This document shows, one piece after another, positions 17,064 to 25,563 of a DNA stretch of 64,000 nt (position 1 is the first letter of the stretch; every line of letters starts with the position of its first letter). Source of the DNA: JACDAN01 sp963847235 (GTDB lineage Bacteria > Actinomycetota > Thermoleophilia > Gaiellales > Gaiellaceae); NCBI GenBank assembly GCA_963847235.1, contig CAWJYU010000015.1, positions 132,472 to 196,471 of the forward strand, written 5' to 3'. Position numbers and translations under genes: made by a program. The notes beneath the pieces were generated by a model, which was not told where the DNA came from, searched no databases, and saw only the letters and a list, made by a program, of their open reading frames with translations.

Positions 17064-17957
17064 CTAGCTGTACGGAGCCTGGTCGAGCTTGGCACGGGGT
17101 CGCAGCGCCTCTCGTGCGCGGAATGGAATGCTACGAAGGCGTTGCTGCCGGCGCACGTACGCACGGAGCTCCGAATCGGGGCAGCGCGGCAGATGCCGAG
17201 CGCGTGCTCGCACATATCCGGCGAGGAGCCCGACCGCCGCAGGATTCCGGAGAGTCTGGAAGAGCGTTCTCGCGAGGAGATATGAGACGCGGTAGCCCAT
17301 GTAGTGGGATGCCTCTCCCTGGATCGTCCAGGTGCGAAGGCTGTGACCGTCGCGCTTGCCTTCGGTCCGGTGATGGCGGAAGCCGAGGTCGTAGAAGATT
17401 TCTGTCTCCCAGCCCATGACCGTCGCCTTGACGAGGTCGAGCGTGTCCCAGCCCATACGCTCCTCGAGTGGGAGGATGTCGCTCAGGCACTCGCGACGGT
17501 ACCCGCGGGCCGCCGCCCAGACGCCCGGACCGGTTACGTGCCGCTGCTGCCAGTTTCCGCCGTCCTGGACCTCGTAGCACGTGCCGCTCGCGACTCCAAG
17601 ACGGGCGTTGCCCTCGAACCCCTCCAGAAGCCTCTCGAAGTGGTCCGCGTCCAGAGTGATGTCTGCATCGAGCTTCACCACGATGTCGGGCAACGGCTCG
17701 AGCTCCGCGAGCCCGGCGTTGAAAGCCCGAACGATCGGACCGCCCCGTTCGATTGAGCTGCCGCCTGCGGACACAACGCGGATCCAGGGATGCTCTTCTG
17801 CGAGCGACGTCACCAGCGAAAGCGTGTCGTCGGTGGAGCCGTCGTCCACGATCACCCAGGCGGTCGGCCGTACCGTCTGAGCGACGAGGCATGGTGCAAG
17901 CCGCCGCAGGTTCTCCGCCTCGTCCCGAGCCGGAGTGATGATCGAGTAGGTCAGCAT
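17064..17957 (-). CDS. Family 2 glycosyltransferase
   Basis: A 297-residue GT-A enzyme with LTYSIITPARDEAENL at the start, VDDGSTDDT for UDP/GDP binding, VKLDADI as the DXD motif and GWDTLDLVKATVMGW in the acid/base region. Its C-terminal 90 residues form amphipathic helices that may associate with the membrane (VSYLLARTLFQTL). It lies downstream of nothing on its strand and is divergent from the dehydrogenase at 18097, with about 140 bp between starts that must hold both promoters. Intact. Confidence 0.82.
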   Translation of the reverse strand: MLTYSIITPARDEAENLRRLAPCLVAQTVRPTAWVIVDDGSTDDTLSLVTSLAEEHPWIRVVSAGGSSIERGGPIVRAFNAGLAELEPLPDIVVKLDADITLDADHFERLLEGFEGNARLGVASGTCYEVQDGGNWQQRHVTGPGVWAAARGYRRECLSDILPLEERMGWDTLDLVKATVMGWETEIFYDLGFRHHRTEGKRDGHSLRTWTIQGEASHYMGYRVSYLLARTLFQTLRNPAAVGLLAGYVRARARHLPRCPDSELRAYVRRQQRLRSIPFRAREALRPRAKLDQAPYS

Positions 17958-18096
17958 GATGGTCGCCCTTTGGACAGAGTACTGAGCCGTTGTCGCACCC
18001 GAAACCAGACTTTCGTATCGCGTTTGGAGTGACCGGCGCGGCTAGCGTCCGACTCTGAGAGGGGCGAGACTTGCCGCAACCTGACGAGGGAGAACG

Positions 18097-19410
18097 ATGG
18101 ACGTCGCTGTAGTTGGACTCGGATACGTAGGCGCCGTGACCTCGGCTTGCCTCGTTGAAATGGGCCATACCGTCGTCGGGGTGGACGTCGACCGGCAGAA
18201 GGTCGACGAGATCGAGGCCGGCCGCAGCCCGATCGTCGAGCCGCGACTCGAAGAGCTCATCGCTGCGGGCCGGAGAACGGGCCGACTCCAGGCGACGACA
18301 GATCTCGCAGTCCCCCTCGGCGGATGCGACGTCGTCATGGTCTGCGTCGGCACGCCGGCCCGGAGCGACGGAACGGTCAACCTCGAACACATCGAGCGCG
18401 TAAGCGCCGAGATCGGTCGAGAGTTGGCGCGCGCTGAGAAGTTCGTTGCGGTCGTCTACCGAAGCACCGTGCCTCCGGGAACGGTGGACGGTCAACTCCG
18501 ACCCGTGCTGGAGCGTGAGAGCTCCCTCAAGGCTGATGACGACTTCGGCGTCGCCATGGCACCCGAGTTCCTGCGTGAAGGGTCAAGCGTCGCGGACTTC
18601 TTCGAGCCGCCGTTCATCGTGGCCGGCATCCGCGATCAGCGCACGCTCGGGATCGTCACCGAGCTGTTCGCCGGACTCGAGCGGCCGACCCACGCGCTCT
18701 CCATCGAACAAGCAGAGTCGTTGAAGTACGCCTGCAATGCCTTTCACGCGCTGAAGATCACGTTCGCGAACGAGGTCGGGAGGCTCCTCGGTGCGGTTGA
18801 CGTCGACGCTCGCGACGTGATGCGCGTCTTCTGTGAGGACGAAAGGCTCAACATCTCGACCGCCTATCTTCGTCCTGGATTCGCGTTCGGCGGCTCGTGT
18901 CTGCCGAAGGACCTGCGCGCACTCATGCACCTCGCCCGCATCCACGACGTCGATGTGCCCATGCTCACGGGGATCTTGCGAAGCAACGAGTCGCACCTCC
19001 GCTCGGCGGTCCGACGAGTGCTCGATGCGGGCGCGCGCGAGGTCGCACTCCTCGGACTCAGCTTCAAGCCCGAGACGGATGACCTCCGCGAGAGTCCATA
19101 TGTGGAGCTTGCTGAGACGCTCGTCGGAAAAGGGGCTCGCCTCCGGATCTACGATCCCATCGTCAACCCGGAGCGGCTGATTGGTGCCAACCGCCGTTAC
19201 ATAGAGAGCCACTTGCCGCACCTCCAGGAGATGCTCGTCCCAACCGCTGAAGCCGCGCTCCGCGAGGCGCGGGTCGCCGTCGTCGGGACGTCGGATGCAG
19301 ACACAATTCGAGCGCTCGTCGCGGCTCGGCCTGACCACGTCCTCGACGTTCACGGCGGGCTTGGGTCAGACGCCGAAGCGCTCCCGGGCTACGAGGGAAT
19401 CGCTTGGTGA
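18097..19410 (+). CDS. Nucleotide-sugar 6-dehydrogenase (GDP-mannose/UDP-glucose family)
   Basis: A 437-residue NAD-dependent four-electron dehydrogenase that oxidises C6 of an NDP-hexose to a uronic acid. NAD-binding GLGYVG lies at residues 7-12, STVPPGT near residue 126, and the catalytic Cys268 in GFAFGGSCLPKDLRAL. The Cys268 position and the surrounding RPGFAFGGSC sequence resemble AlgD-type GDP-mannose dehydrogenase more than typical UDP-glucose enzymes, but both are possible. The C-terminal NDP-binding domain has GLSFKPETDDLRESP. ATG at 18097 follows a GAGGGAG ribosome-binding site. The TGA overlaps the GTG of the next glycosyltransferase. Supplies a charged sugar for the polymer. Confidence 0.87.
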   Translation: MDVAVVGLGYVGAVTSACLVEMGHTVVGVDVDRQKVDEIEAGRSPIVEPRLEELIAAGRRTGRLQATTDLAVPLGGCDVVMVCVGTPARSDGTVNLEHIERVSAEIGRELARAEKFVAVVYRSTVPPGTVDGQLRPVLERESSLKADDDFGVAMAPEFLREGSSVADFFEPPFIVAGIRDQRTLGIVTELFAGLERPTHALSIEQAESLKYACNAFHALKITFANEVGRLLGAVDVDARDVMRVFCEDERLNISTAYLRPGFAFGGSCLPKDLRALMHLARIHDVDVPMLTGILRSNESHLRSAVRRVLDAGAREVALLGLSFKPETDDLRESPYVELAETLVGKGARLRIYDPIVNPERLIGANRRYIESHLPHLQEMLVPTAEAALREARVAVVGTSDADTIRALVAARPDHVLDVHGGLGSDAEALPGYEGIAW

Positions 19411-20645
19411 AGCACCGCCGGCGAGGCGGAAAGTCGCGCAGGCGTGTCCTCATCATCGTGCAGAACCTGCCGGTTCCGTTTGACCGACGCGTCTGGCTCG
19501 AGGCCTGTGCACTTCGCGACGCCGGTTTTCAGGTTTCGGTTGTCTGCCCGAAGGCGCCCGGCGACCCGTCCTTTCAGGAGCTCGAAGGGATTCGAATCCG
19601 TAAGTACGAGCCTCCTCCTCCTACGAGCGGCACGCTCTCGTACGCGTGGGAATTCGCGTACTGCTGGGCCCGCACGCTCGTCCTCGTCATGCGTGCCGCC
19701 GCTCGAGAGGGATTTGACGTGATTCAGGCGTGCAACCCACCCGACACGTACTGGGCGCTTGCGGCTCCGTTCAAGCCCTTCGGCAAGCGTTTCGTCTTCG
19801 ACCAACATGACCTCTGCCCGGAGGTCTACGTCTCGCGCTTCCCAAACGGATCACGGGTCGCTCACCGAGCACTGATGCTGCTCGAGCGCGCGACGTACGC
19901 GCTCGCCGATCACGTCGTCGCGACGAACGAGTCGTACCGTGAGACGGCCATCGGACGCGGGCGTGTCCCCGCCGCGAGCGTGACCGTCGTTCGGACGGGC
20001 CCCAACCCGGACCGACTTCGGAAAGGATCTCCTGTCGCTTCCTGGCGCCACGGGAGGCGCTACCTCTGCGCGTACCTCGGCGTCATGGGACCGCAAGACG
20101 GAGTCGACCTGGCGCTGCACGCCGCGGCCGCGATCGTGCGCTCGGGGCGGGATGACGTGCATTTCGTCCTCATGGGCAGCGGCGACTCTTACGACGAGCT
20201 TGTGGTCCTAGCCGACCAGCTGGCAATCACCCAGCACGTGACGTTTACCGGGCGTATCCCCGACGAGACGGTATTCGAGGTTCTGTCGACAGCTGACGTC
20301 GGCCTGTCGCCGGACCCGCTGAACCCGCTCAACGACGTCTCGACGATGAATAAGACGATGGAGTACATGGCCTTCGAGCTGCCGGTCATCGCGTTCGATC
20401 TCAAGGAGACGCGGGTGTCGGCGGGACCGGCTGCCGTCTATGCGCCGCCAAACGATACGGACGCTTTCGCGCGTGCAATCGAGGAGCTGCTCGACGACCC
20501 GGCGAAGCGGGCCGAGATGGGGCGGCAGGGACGGAAGCGAGTCGAACGGGAGCTCGCGTGGCGCCATCAGGCGCCGCGTTATCTGCGCGTATACGAGTCG
20601 CTCTTCTCGAGTGCGGCCCAGCGCCGCTCCAACACGTCGGCATAG
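19407..20645 (+). CDS. Family 4 glycosyltransferase
   Basis: About 412 residues, GT-B fold. VLIIVQNLPVPFDRRVWLEA is the N-terminal signature of the WbuB-like group, with FDQHDLCPEVY in the acceptor domain. The donor half has YLCAYLGVMGPQDGVDLAL and ADVGLSPDP, with MEYMAFELPVIAFD replacing the canonical E-x7-E region. The start is taken as GTG 19407 within GTGA, overlapping the dehydrogenase stop by four bases; a TTG three bases upstream is less likely. The last 67 bp overlap antisense with the 3' end of the gene at 20579. Probably adds the uronic acid or an adjacent sugar. Confidence 0.83.
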   Translation: MKHRRRGGKSRRRVLIIVQNLPVPFDRRVWLEACALRDAGFQVSVVCPKAPGDPSFQELEGIRIRKYEPPPPTSGTLSYAWEFAYCWARTLVLVMRAAAREGFDVIQACNPPDTYWALAAPFKPFGKRFVFDQHDLCPEVYVSRFPNGSRVAHRALMLLERATYALADHVVATNESYRETAIGRGRVPAASVTVVRTGPNPDRLRKGSPVASWRHGRRYLCAYLGVMGPQDGVDLALHAAAAIVRSGRDDVHFVLMGSGDSYDELVVLADQLAITQHVTFTGRIPDETVFEVLSTADVGLSPDPLNPLNDVSTMNKTMEYMAFELPVIAFDLKETRVSAGPAAVYAPPNDTDAFARAIEELLDDPAKRAEMGRQGRKRVERELAWRHQAPRYLRVYESLFSSAAQRRSNTSA

Positions 20646-21463
20646 TCCGCGGGCCTCATCCCGGCCTTGGCAGAAACCATGACGGCGATTTCCTCAGGCC
20701 CTAGCCCGTCGAGAAACGCCTCTAGTTCGCTTGTGGAGAGCGGGACGGGAGTCCAGTAGTCACGGCAGAGCGACGTCGGGGAGACGTACTGGCCCGAGCT
20801 TTCGCCCAAGACATCCGTCACGAAGCGACCATAGAGGACGTATTCCGATACGTCCCACGCCGCAGCGAGTGCACGGAGCCAGTGGCGACCAGTCGTGCTC
20901 TCGATGTGTTCGAGCAGCGCGACCACGTTCGCACGCTTCCACGGAACGAAACTCGTGATGAGATCCGTCAGCGGGGTCTCGGCTCGTACGATCCCAAGCA
21001 GCCTTTCGGCCGTGCGATGCCAGAGGACGTGGCTCGGCAGGGTCTCATCAATTGTGTGCGGCCTCGCAAACATCCGTACTCGCCCTTCGCGATCGGCGAC
21101 CGAGGAGATCTGAAATGGACGCATCAAGACGACATCTGAGTCCACGTGCACAAGCACGTCTGCGCGCAGTTTCTGGGCTACTGCGAGCTTGACCAGCTGT
21201 TGCACAAGCCATCCTCGGACTGGCCTTCCGCGTGTCTGGACCCAAAGATTCGATCGGAGGCCGAGTTTTCGTAAGTCAAGTCGACGCAGCCACACAGGAA
21301 GCACATCCTCTGTCGTGAGGAGCGTCGTTCTGTGATCGCCAAGTGATCGGAACAACGGAAGATCTGCGCGATCCACAACGATGCAGTGCTCGACCGACGG
21401 TGCGAGAGCGTGGACACTGCGACTGAGCAGTGCACAGCGGTCGCGGTCGGGCCCGTAGCTCAC
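20579..21463 (-). CDS. DUF6492-like putative glycosyltransferase
   Basis: A 294-residue protein resembling the DUF6492 family, which has a GT-A-like layout: SYGPDRDRCALLSRSV at the start, ADVLVHVDSDVVLMRPF with a DSD metal-site-like motif near residue 105, and WDVSEYVLYGRFV later. No other family was recognised. The first start codon is GTG 21463, but the same frame upstream codes AFVTV, a typical first beta strand, before a stop with no start codon, so the true N-terminus may be lost to an indel or use an unusual start. The 3' end overlaps the convergent glycosyltransferase by 67 bp. Role in the polysaccharide is inferred from context. Confidence 0.6.
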   Translation of the reverse strand: MSYGPDRDRCALLSRSVHALAPSVEHCIVVDRADLPLFRSLGDHRTTLLTTEDVLPVWLRRLDLRKLGLRSNLWVQTRGRPVRGWLVQQLVKLAVAQKLRADVLVHVDSDVVLMRPFQISSVADREGRVRMFARPHTIDETLPSHVLWHRTAERLLGIVRAETPLTDLITSFVPWKRANVVALLEHIESTTGRHWLRALAAAWDVSEYVLYGRFVTDVLGESSGQYVSPTSLCRDYWTPVPLSTSELEAFLDGLGPEEIAVMVSAKAGMRPADYADVLERRWAALEKSDSYTRR

Positions 21464-21696
21464 TGTGACGAATGCGACCGATGCGGCTCACGTGCGGCTC
21501 ACGTTCCCCAGTATCTGTGCGGCACGAACACAGTTCGAGGGCCGCTTCCTGACTGAAAGTACTGAATCCCGCGCCCGAAAGTACAGAATCGCTCGTCTGC
21601 CCTTCCAAGCGGAACTACAGGGAACTACGGTCGAACCGTCGGGGAAGCGGGATTTCGCGCAAGGAGTAAGGCCCTGCGCATGGACGGAAGGTTGCG

Positions 21697-23193
21697 GTGA
21701 GCACGGTCACACCAGAGGCGATTGCTCCGATCGCGCCGGAGGCGCTGGTCGGCGACCATGCGTACGGAACTCGAGCGCCAATCGACATGCCTCGGGGCTG
21801 GCTCATGCGTCGCCTTCTCCTTGCGGCCGACGTCATCGGGCTGATGTCTGCGTTCCTGCTGGCCCTCGCAGTCGGTCCGGCCACGGCCGTCGCCGACCGG
21901 GTCGACGTTCGATGGGAGATCGCGCTGTTCGCCGCCAGCCTTCCTTTGTGGGTGTTTCTCGCGCGCGCACATTCGCTCTACGACCGGGACGAGGAACGCA
22001 GCGACCACTCCACGGTTGACGACATCTTCGGCGTCTTCCAGGTCGTCACGATCGGAACCTGGTCCTTCCTGGCCATTACCCATCTGGCCGACTTGCCGCA
22101 CCCGACGGTGCCTCGGCTCGTCATCTTCTGGCTGACCGCGGTCCTGCTCGTCCCTATCCTCCGAGCGGCCATTCGCGTTGTCGGACGACGGCACCCCGCC
22201 TACGTCCAGAACGTGATCATCGTCGGGTCGGGCGACGTGGCGCAGCTCCTCGACAGCAAGATTCGCCAACATCCGGAGTACCGGCTCGACGTCGTCGGCT
22301 TCGTCGACGGCGGCGGATCTCCTAACGGTACGGGTCGACTCGAGCTCCTCGGCGCGACCGCGGAGCTTCCCAAGCTTGTGCGCACCCACTCTGCGCACCG
22401 CGTCGTGATCGCCTTCTCAGGTGACACGGACGAGCAAACCCTCGAGGTGATCCGGGAGCTCCAGGACTCGAGCGTTCAGATCGACATCGTCCCGCGTCTG
22501 TTCGAGGTCCTCGGGACGAACGCGCAGCTCCACACGATCGAGGGCGTCCCACTCGTCGGGCTGCCGGCCCCCCGACTCTCCCACTCCGCCAAGTTCCTCA
22601 AGCGGTCGCTCGACCTGGTCGGGGCGATCGCCGGGCTGATCCTGCTTGCACCGCTCTTGGCGATCACGGCACTGTGCATCAAGCTGGACTCACGAGGGCC
22701 CGTGTTCTTCCGGCAGGTACGCATGGGCGCCGGCGAGCAGCCGTTCCGAGTCTTCAAGTTCCGGACCATGGTCGCCGATGCCGAGACGATGAAGGGCGAG
22801 GTCGCACACCTAAACATGCACGTGAAGGACGACCCCCGGATGTTCAAGGTGCCGAACGATCCTCGGGTCACCCGTGTGGGCGCATTCCTGCGCCGGACGC
22901 GGATCGACGAGCTGCCGCAGCTCTTCAACGTCATCAGCGGTGAGATGTCACTGGTTGGGCCGCGCCCGCTGATCCTGGACGAGGATCAGTACGTCGTGCG
23001 CTGGGCCAGGTGCCGGCTGAAGCTCAAGCCGGGCATGACCGGTCTGTGGCAGGTGCTCGGAGCGAGCGACATCCCCTTCGACGAGATGACCAAGCTCGAC
23101 TACTTGTACGTGACGAACTGGTCGCTGCGCGAGGACTTGAGATTGATCATGCTCACCGTCCCCGCTCTCGCCCGCGCAAGGGCCGCTTACTAG
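21697..23193 (+). CDS. Initiating polyprenyl glycosylphosphotransferase (WbaP/WcaJ type)
   Basis: A 498-residue membrane enzyme that loads the first sugar-1-phosphate onto undecaprenyl phosphate. From GTG 21697 there are about four N-terminal membrane helices (LLLAADVIGLMSAFLLALAV onward), a soluble Rossmann-like middle domain (VIIVGSGDVAQLL), a fifth hydrophobic segment (LVGAIAGLILLAPLLAITA) and the catalytic domain (residues about 305-498) with KRSLDLVGAI, FKFRTM, DPRVTRVGAFLRRTRIDELP, GEMSLVGPRP and KPGMTGLWQV. The Asp-Glu catalytic pair is in RIDELPQ. Length is normal for the family. First committed step of the pathway; sugar not predictable. Confidence 0.92.
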   Translation: MSTVTPEAIAPIAPEALVGDHAYGTRAPIDMPRGWLMRRLLLAADVIGLMSAFLLALAVGPATAVADRVDVRWEIALFAASLPLWVFLARAHSLYDRDEERSDHSTVDDIFGVFQVVTIGTWSFLAITHLADLPHPTVPRLVIFWLTAVLLVPILRAAIRVVGRRHPAYVQNVIIVGSGDVAQLLDSKIRQHPEYRLDVVGFVDGGGSPNGTGRLELLGATAELPKLVRTHSAHRVVIAFSGDTDEQTLEVIRELQDSSVQIDIVPRLFEVLGTNAQLHTIEGVPLVGLPAPRLSHSAKFLKRSLDLVGAIAGLILLAPLLAITALCIKLDSRGPVFFRQVRMGAGEQPFRVFKFRTMVADAETMKGEVAHLNMHVKDDPRMFKVPNDPRVTRVGAFLRRTRIDELPQLFNVISGEMSLVGPRPLILDEDQYVVRWARCRLKLKPGMTGLWQVLGASDIPFDEMTKLDYLYVTNWSLREDLRLIMLTVPALARARAAY

Positions 23194-23194
23194 C

Positions 23195-24244
23195 TTGCAT
23201 CAAAAGGACCTCAATCCGGGAATCGACCTTCGGGTTGGCGAAGTCGTCGAAGTGCTGTCTAAAGAAGAGGTCTTGGCGACGCTAGACAGCAAAGGCGCAC
23301 TCGAAGGCTTGCCTTTCATGCCGGAAATGCTGGCCCACTGTGGTAAGCGCTTCGCCGTTCGAAAACGAGCCCACAAGGTCTGCGATGACATCTCGGGCGC
23401 CGGTTTAAGACGGATGAATGCAGTGCTTCTCGATGACGTCCGATGCGACGGGAGTGCGCATGGTGGGTGCAACGCTGGTTGCCCTATGCTCTGGAAAGAG
23501 GCGTGGCTAAGGAGAGTGGATCCCGCGTCATCGCCTCAGACGTCGGAGACAGCTTCGATCTCCGCTGCCGCCGGCACGGTTGTCGGCCGGGCCAACGGTA
23601 GTACACCTGAAATGCTCGTTGCCGCCACTCGGGCAACCCCTCGCGAGGCGAAGTCAGATAAAGAGACGTACGCGTGCCAGGCGACCGAGATGTTGAGAGC
23701 GTCTGGCGAAGTCATCCCGGCATGGAGACCTAGCCAGTACGTAGAAGACATCCGTTCCGGCAACGTTGGCTTTCTCGAGTTCATACGCGGGTTCGTGAAG
23801 TCCGCTGTGATGCCCAGTCGGTGGGAGTGGCGTCATCCTCTTATCCATGGAAAATTGAAGAAAGGGACGACCCCATCGCGTCAGTTGGACCTTCAGCCAG
23901 GCGAGGTCGTTCGAGTAAAGTCGCGAACAGAGATCGTGGCCACCCTTGACATCACAAACAGAAACCGTGGTCTCTCTTTTGATAAGGAGATGTTGAAGTA
24001 CTGCGGTCGGATAGCTCGAGTTCGACATCGCGTGGACAGAATCATCAACGAAAATACAGGCGAGATGATTCATTTCAAAACCGATTGCGTGGTTCTCGAC
24101 GACGTCGTATGCTCCGGCGATTACCGCCGCCTCTGTCCACGTCGCAATTTCCCATATTGGCGAGAGATATGGTTGGAGCGGGTCAGCAATGCCGACAGAC
24201 AGCGATATGTTCTCATCGAGTCGAGGAAGCTCGCCAAAAAGTGA
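23195..24244 (+). CDS. Tandem-repeat Cys-motif protein of unknown function
   Basis: An intact 349-codon frame from a TTG at 23195, directly after the initiating transferase. It contains the same module twice. Module 1 (residues 11-108) has GEVVEVLSKEEVLATLD, LPFMPEMLAHCGKRFAV and DDVRCDGSAHGGCNAGC followed by LWKEAWLRRV. Module 2 (231-330) has GEVVRVKSRTEIVATLD, LSFDKEMLKYCGRIARV and DDVVCSGDYRRLC followed by YWREIWLERV. The middle (about 155-215) has ETYACQATEMLRASG and QYVEDIRSGN. Cys/His spacing in module 1 (C-x4-H-x2-C-x3-C) could bind metal; module 2 retains only part. No signal peptide or membrane segment. The TGA overlaps the ATG of the methyltransferase (TGATG). I recognise no described function; context points to glycan assembly or its control. 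Confidence 0.75.
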   Translation: MHQKDLNPGIDLRVGEVVEVLSKEEVLATLDSKGALEGLPFMPEMLAHCGKRFAVRKRAHKVCDDISGAGLRRMNAVLLDDVRCDGSAHGGCNAGCPMLWKEAWLRRVDPASSPQTSETASISAAAGTVVGRANGSTPEMLVAATRATPREAKSDKETYACQATEMLRASGEVIPAWRPSQYVEDIRSGNVGFLEFIRGFVKSAVMPSRWEWRHPLIHGKLKKGTTPSRQLDLQPGEVVRVKSRTEIVATLDITNRNRGLSFDKEMLKYCGRIARVRHRVDRIINENTGEMIHFKTDCVVLDDVVCSGDYRRLCPRRNFPYWREIWLERVSNADRQRYVLIESRKLAKK

Positions 24245-25563
24245 TGTCCGCGAGCCGTTTGGCCCAACTCGGACGCAGTGGCGAACCGTCGGCACCTTTA
24301 TCGGTAGTTCCGGTTGAGGGCCAACCGGTGTGCCGCTTCTGCGGCGCCCTGCTCGACCTGACGGTCGTCGACCTCGGGATGTCGCCGCTCTGCGAGAGCT
24401 TCCTCAGCGCGGAGCAGATCCGACACATGGAGCCGTTCTTCCCGCTTCGCGTCTTCGCCTGCGAGCGGTGCTACCTCGTCCAGCTCGAGGCGTTCGTGCC
24501 TCCGGACGAGATCTTCACCGAATACGCCTACTTCTCCGCGTATTCGACGGCTTTCGTCGAGCATGCGCGTGAGTACGTGGAGATGATCAGCGAGCGCCTT
24601 CGTCTGGGACCGGCCGACCTCGTTGTCGAGCTCGCCTCGAACGACGGGTACCTCCTCCAGCACTTCGTCGGCACCGGCATACCAATCCTCGGGATCGACC
24701 CGGCGGCCAACGTTGCGAAGGCCGCCGAGCAGCGGGGAGTGCCAACGCTCGTGGACTTCTTCGGTCGTGCCACGGCGGAGCGCTTGGTCGAGGACGGCAA
24801 GCGCGCCAGCCTGATCGTGGGCAACAACGTGCTGGCGCAGGTCCCCGACTTGAACGATTTCCTTGCCGGCACCAAGGTGCTGCTCCGCGACAACGGGACG
24901 GCTACCTTCGAGTTCCCGCACCTGCTCCGCCTCTTCGAAGGGCTTCTGTACGACACGATCTACCATGAGCATTTCTCGTACTTCTCGTTTGCGACGATCG
25001 CGGACATACTCCGCGCGCACGGTCTCGCCGCCTACGACGTCGAGGAGGTGTGGACGCACGGCGGCTCGCTGCGCGTCTACGGGCAGCACGCAGAGGGGCC
25101 GCACGAGACGACGGACGCCGTGCACGACACGCTCGCCCGCGAGGCGGCCGAAGGGCTTCGCTCACCGGAGCGCTACACGAAGTTCGCAGAGGACGTGAAG
25201 GAGTCGAAGCGGGCGTTGCTCGACCTCCTGATCCGACTTCGTCGCGAAGGGAAGCAGGTCGTCGGCTACGGAGCACCAGGAAGGGGAACACGCTGCTCAA
25301 CTACTGCGGGATCCGCACAGACCTCCTCGACTACACGGTCGACCGCAACCCGTACAAGCACGGCCTGTACACCCCCGGGAACGCACATCCCGATCTTCCC
25401 GCCGGAGAAGATCGCCGAGACGAGGCCCGACTACATCCTTGTCCTGCCCTGGAACCTGATCGACGAGATTGCGGAGCAGCTCGCGTACGTAGCCGAGTGG
25501 GGCGGCCGGCTGATCATGCCGCTCCCGTACGCGACAGTTCGCGATCTGGGGCCGGCGCAGTGA
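24244..25563 (+). CDS. SAM-dependent sugar C-methyltransferase (compensating indels)
   Basis: About 439 residues with the three-part layout of NDP-sugar C-methyltransferases. The N-terminal zinc site is CRFCG (Cys30, Cys33) and CERC (Cys73, Cys76). The SAM-binding Rossmann domain has VVELASNDGYLLQHF, and IYHEHFSYFSF carries the catalytic-region Tyr/His. A C-terminal substrate domain begins GKQVVGYGAPG. Between about 25282 and 25375 the frame is shifted by one base and then restored; the alternative frame there reads GNTLLNYCGI and DRNPYKHGLYTPG, the expected family sequence. The start is ATG 24244, overlapping the previous stop. Methylates a 4-keto NDP-deoxysugar, typically at C3. Confidence 0.85.
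   Translation: MSASRLAQLGRSGEPSAPLSVVPVEGQPVCRFCGALLDLTVVDLGMSPLCESFLSAEQIRHMEPFFPLRVFACERCYLVQLEAFVPPDEIFTEYAYFSAYSTAFVEHAREYVEMISERLRLGPADLVVELASNDGYLLQHFVGTGIPILGIDPAANVAKAAEQRGVPTLVDFFGRATAERLVEDGKRASLIVGNNVLAQVPDLNDFLAGTKVLLRDNGTATFEFPHLLRLFEGLLYDTIYHEHFSYFSFATIADILRAHGLAAYDVEEVWTHGGSLRVYGQHAEGPHETTDAVHDTLAREAAEGLRSPERYTKFAEDVKESKRALLDLLIRLRREGKQVVGYGAPGRGTRCSTTAGSAQTSSTTRSTATRTSTACTPPGTHIPIFPPEKIAETRPDYILVLPWNLIDEIAEQLAYVAEWGGRLIMPLPYATVRDLGPAQ

Noticed and set aside
25282..25375. Programmed frameshifting in the C-methyltransferase
   Set aside because: A lost base in AAGGGG and a gained base in GGGAACG cancel out with no slippery site or structure; this is consistent with sequence error.
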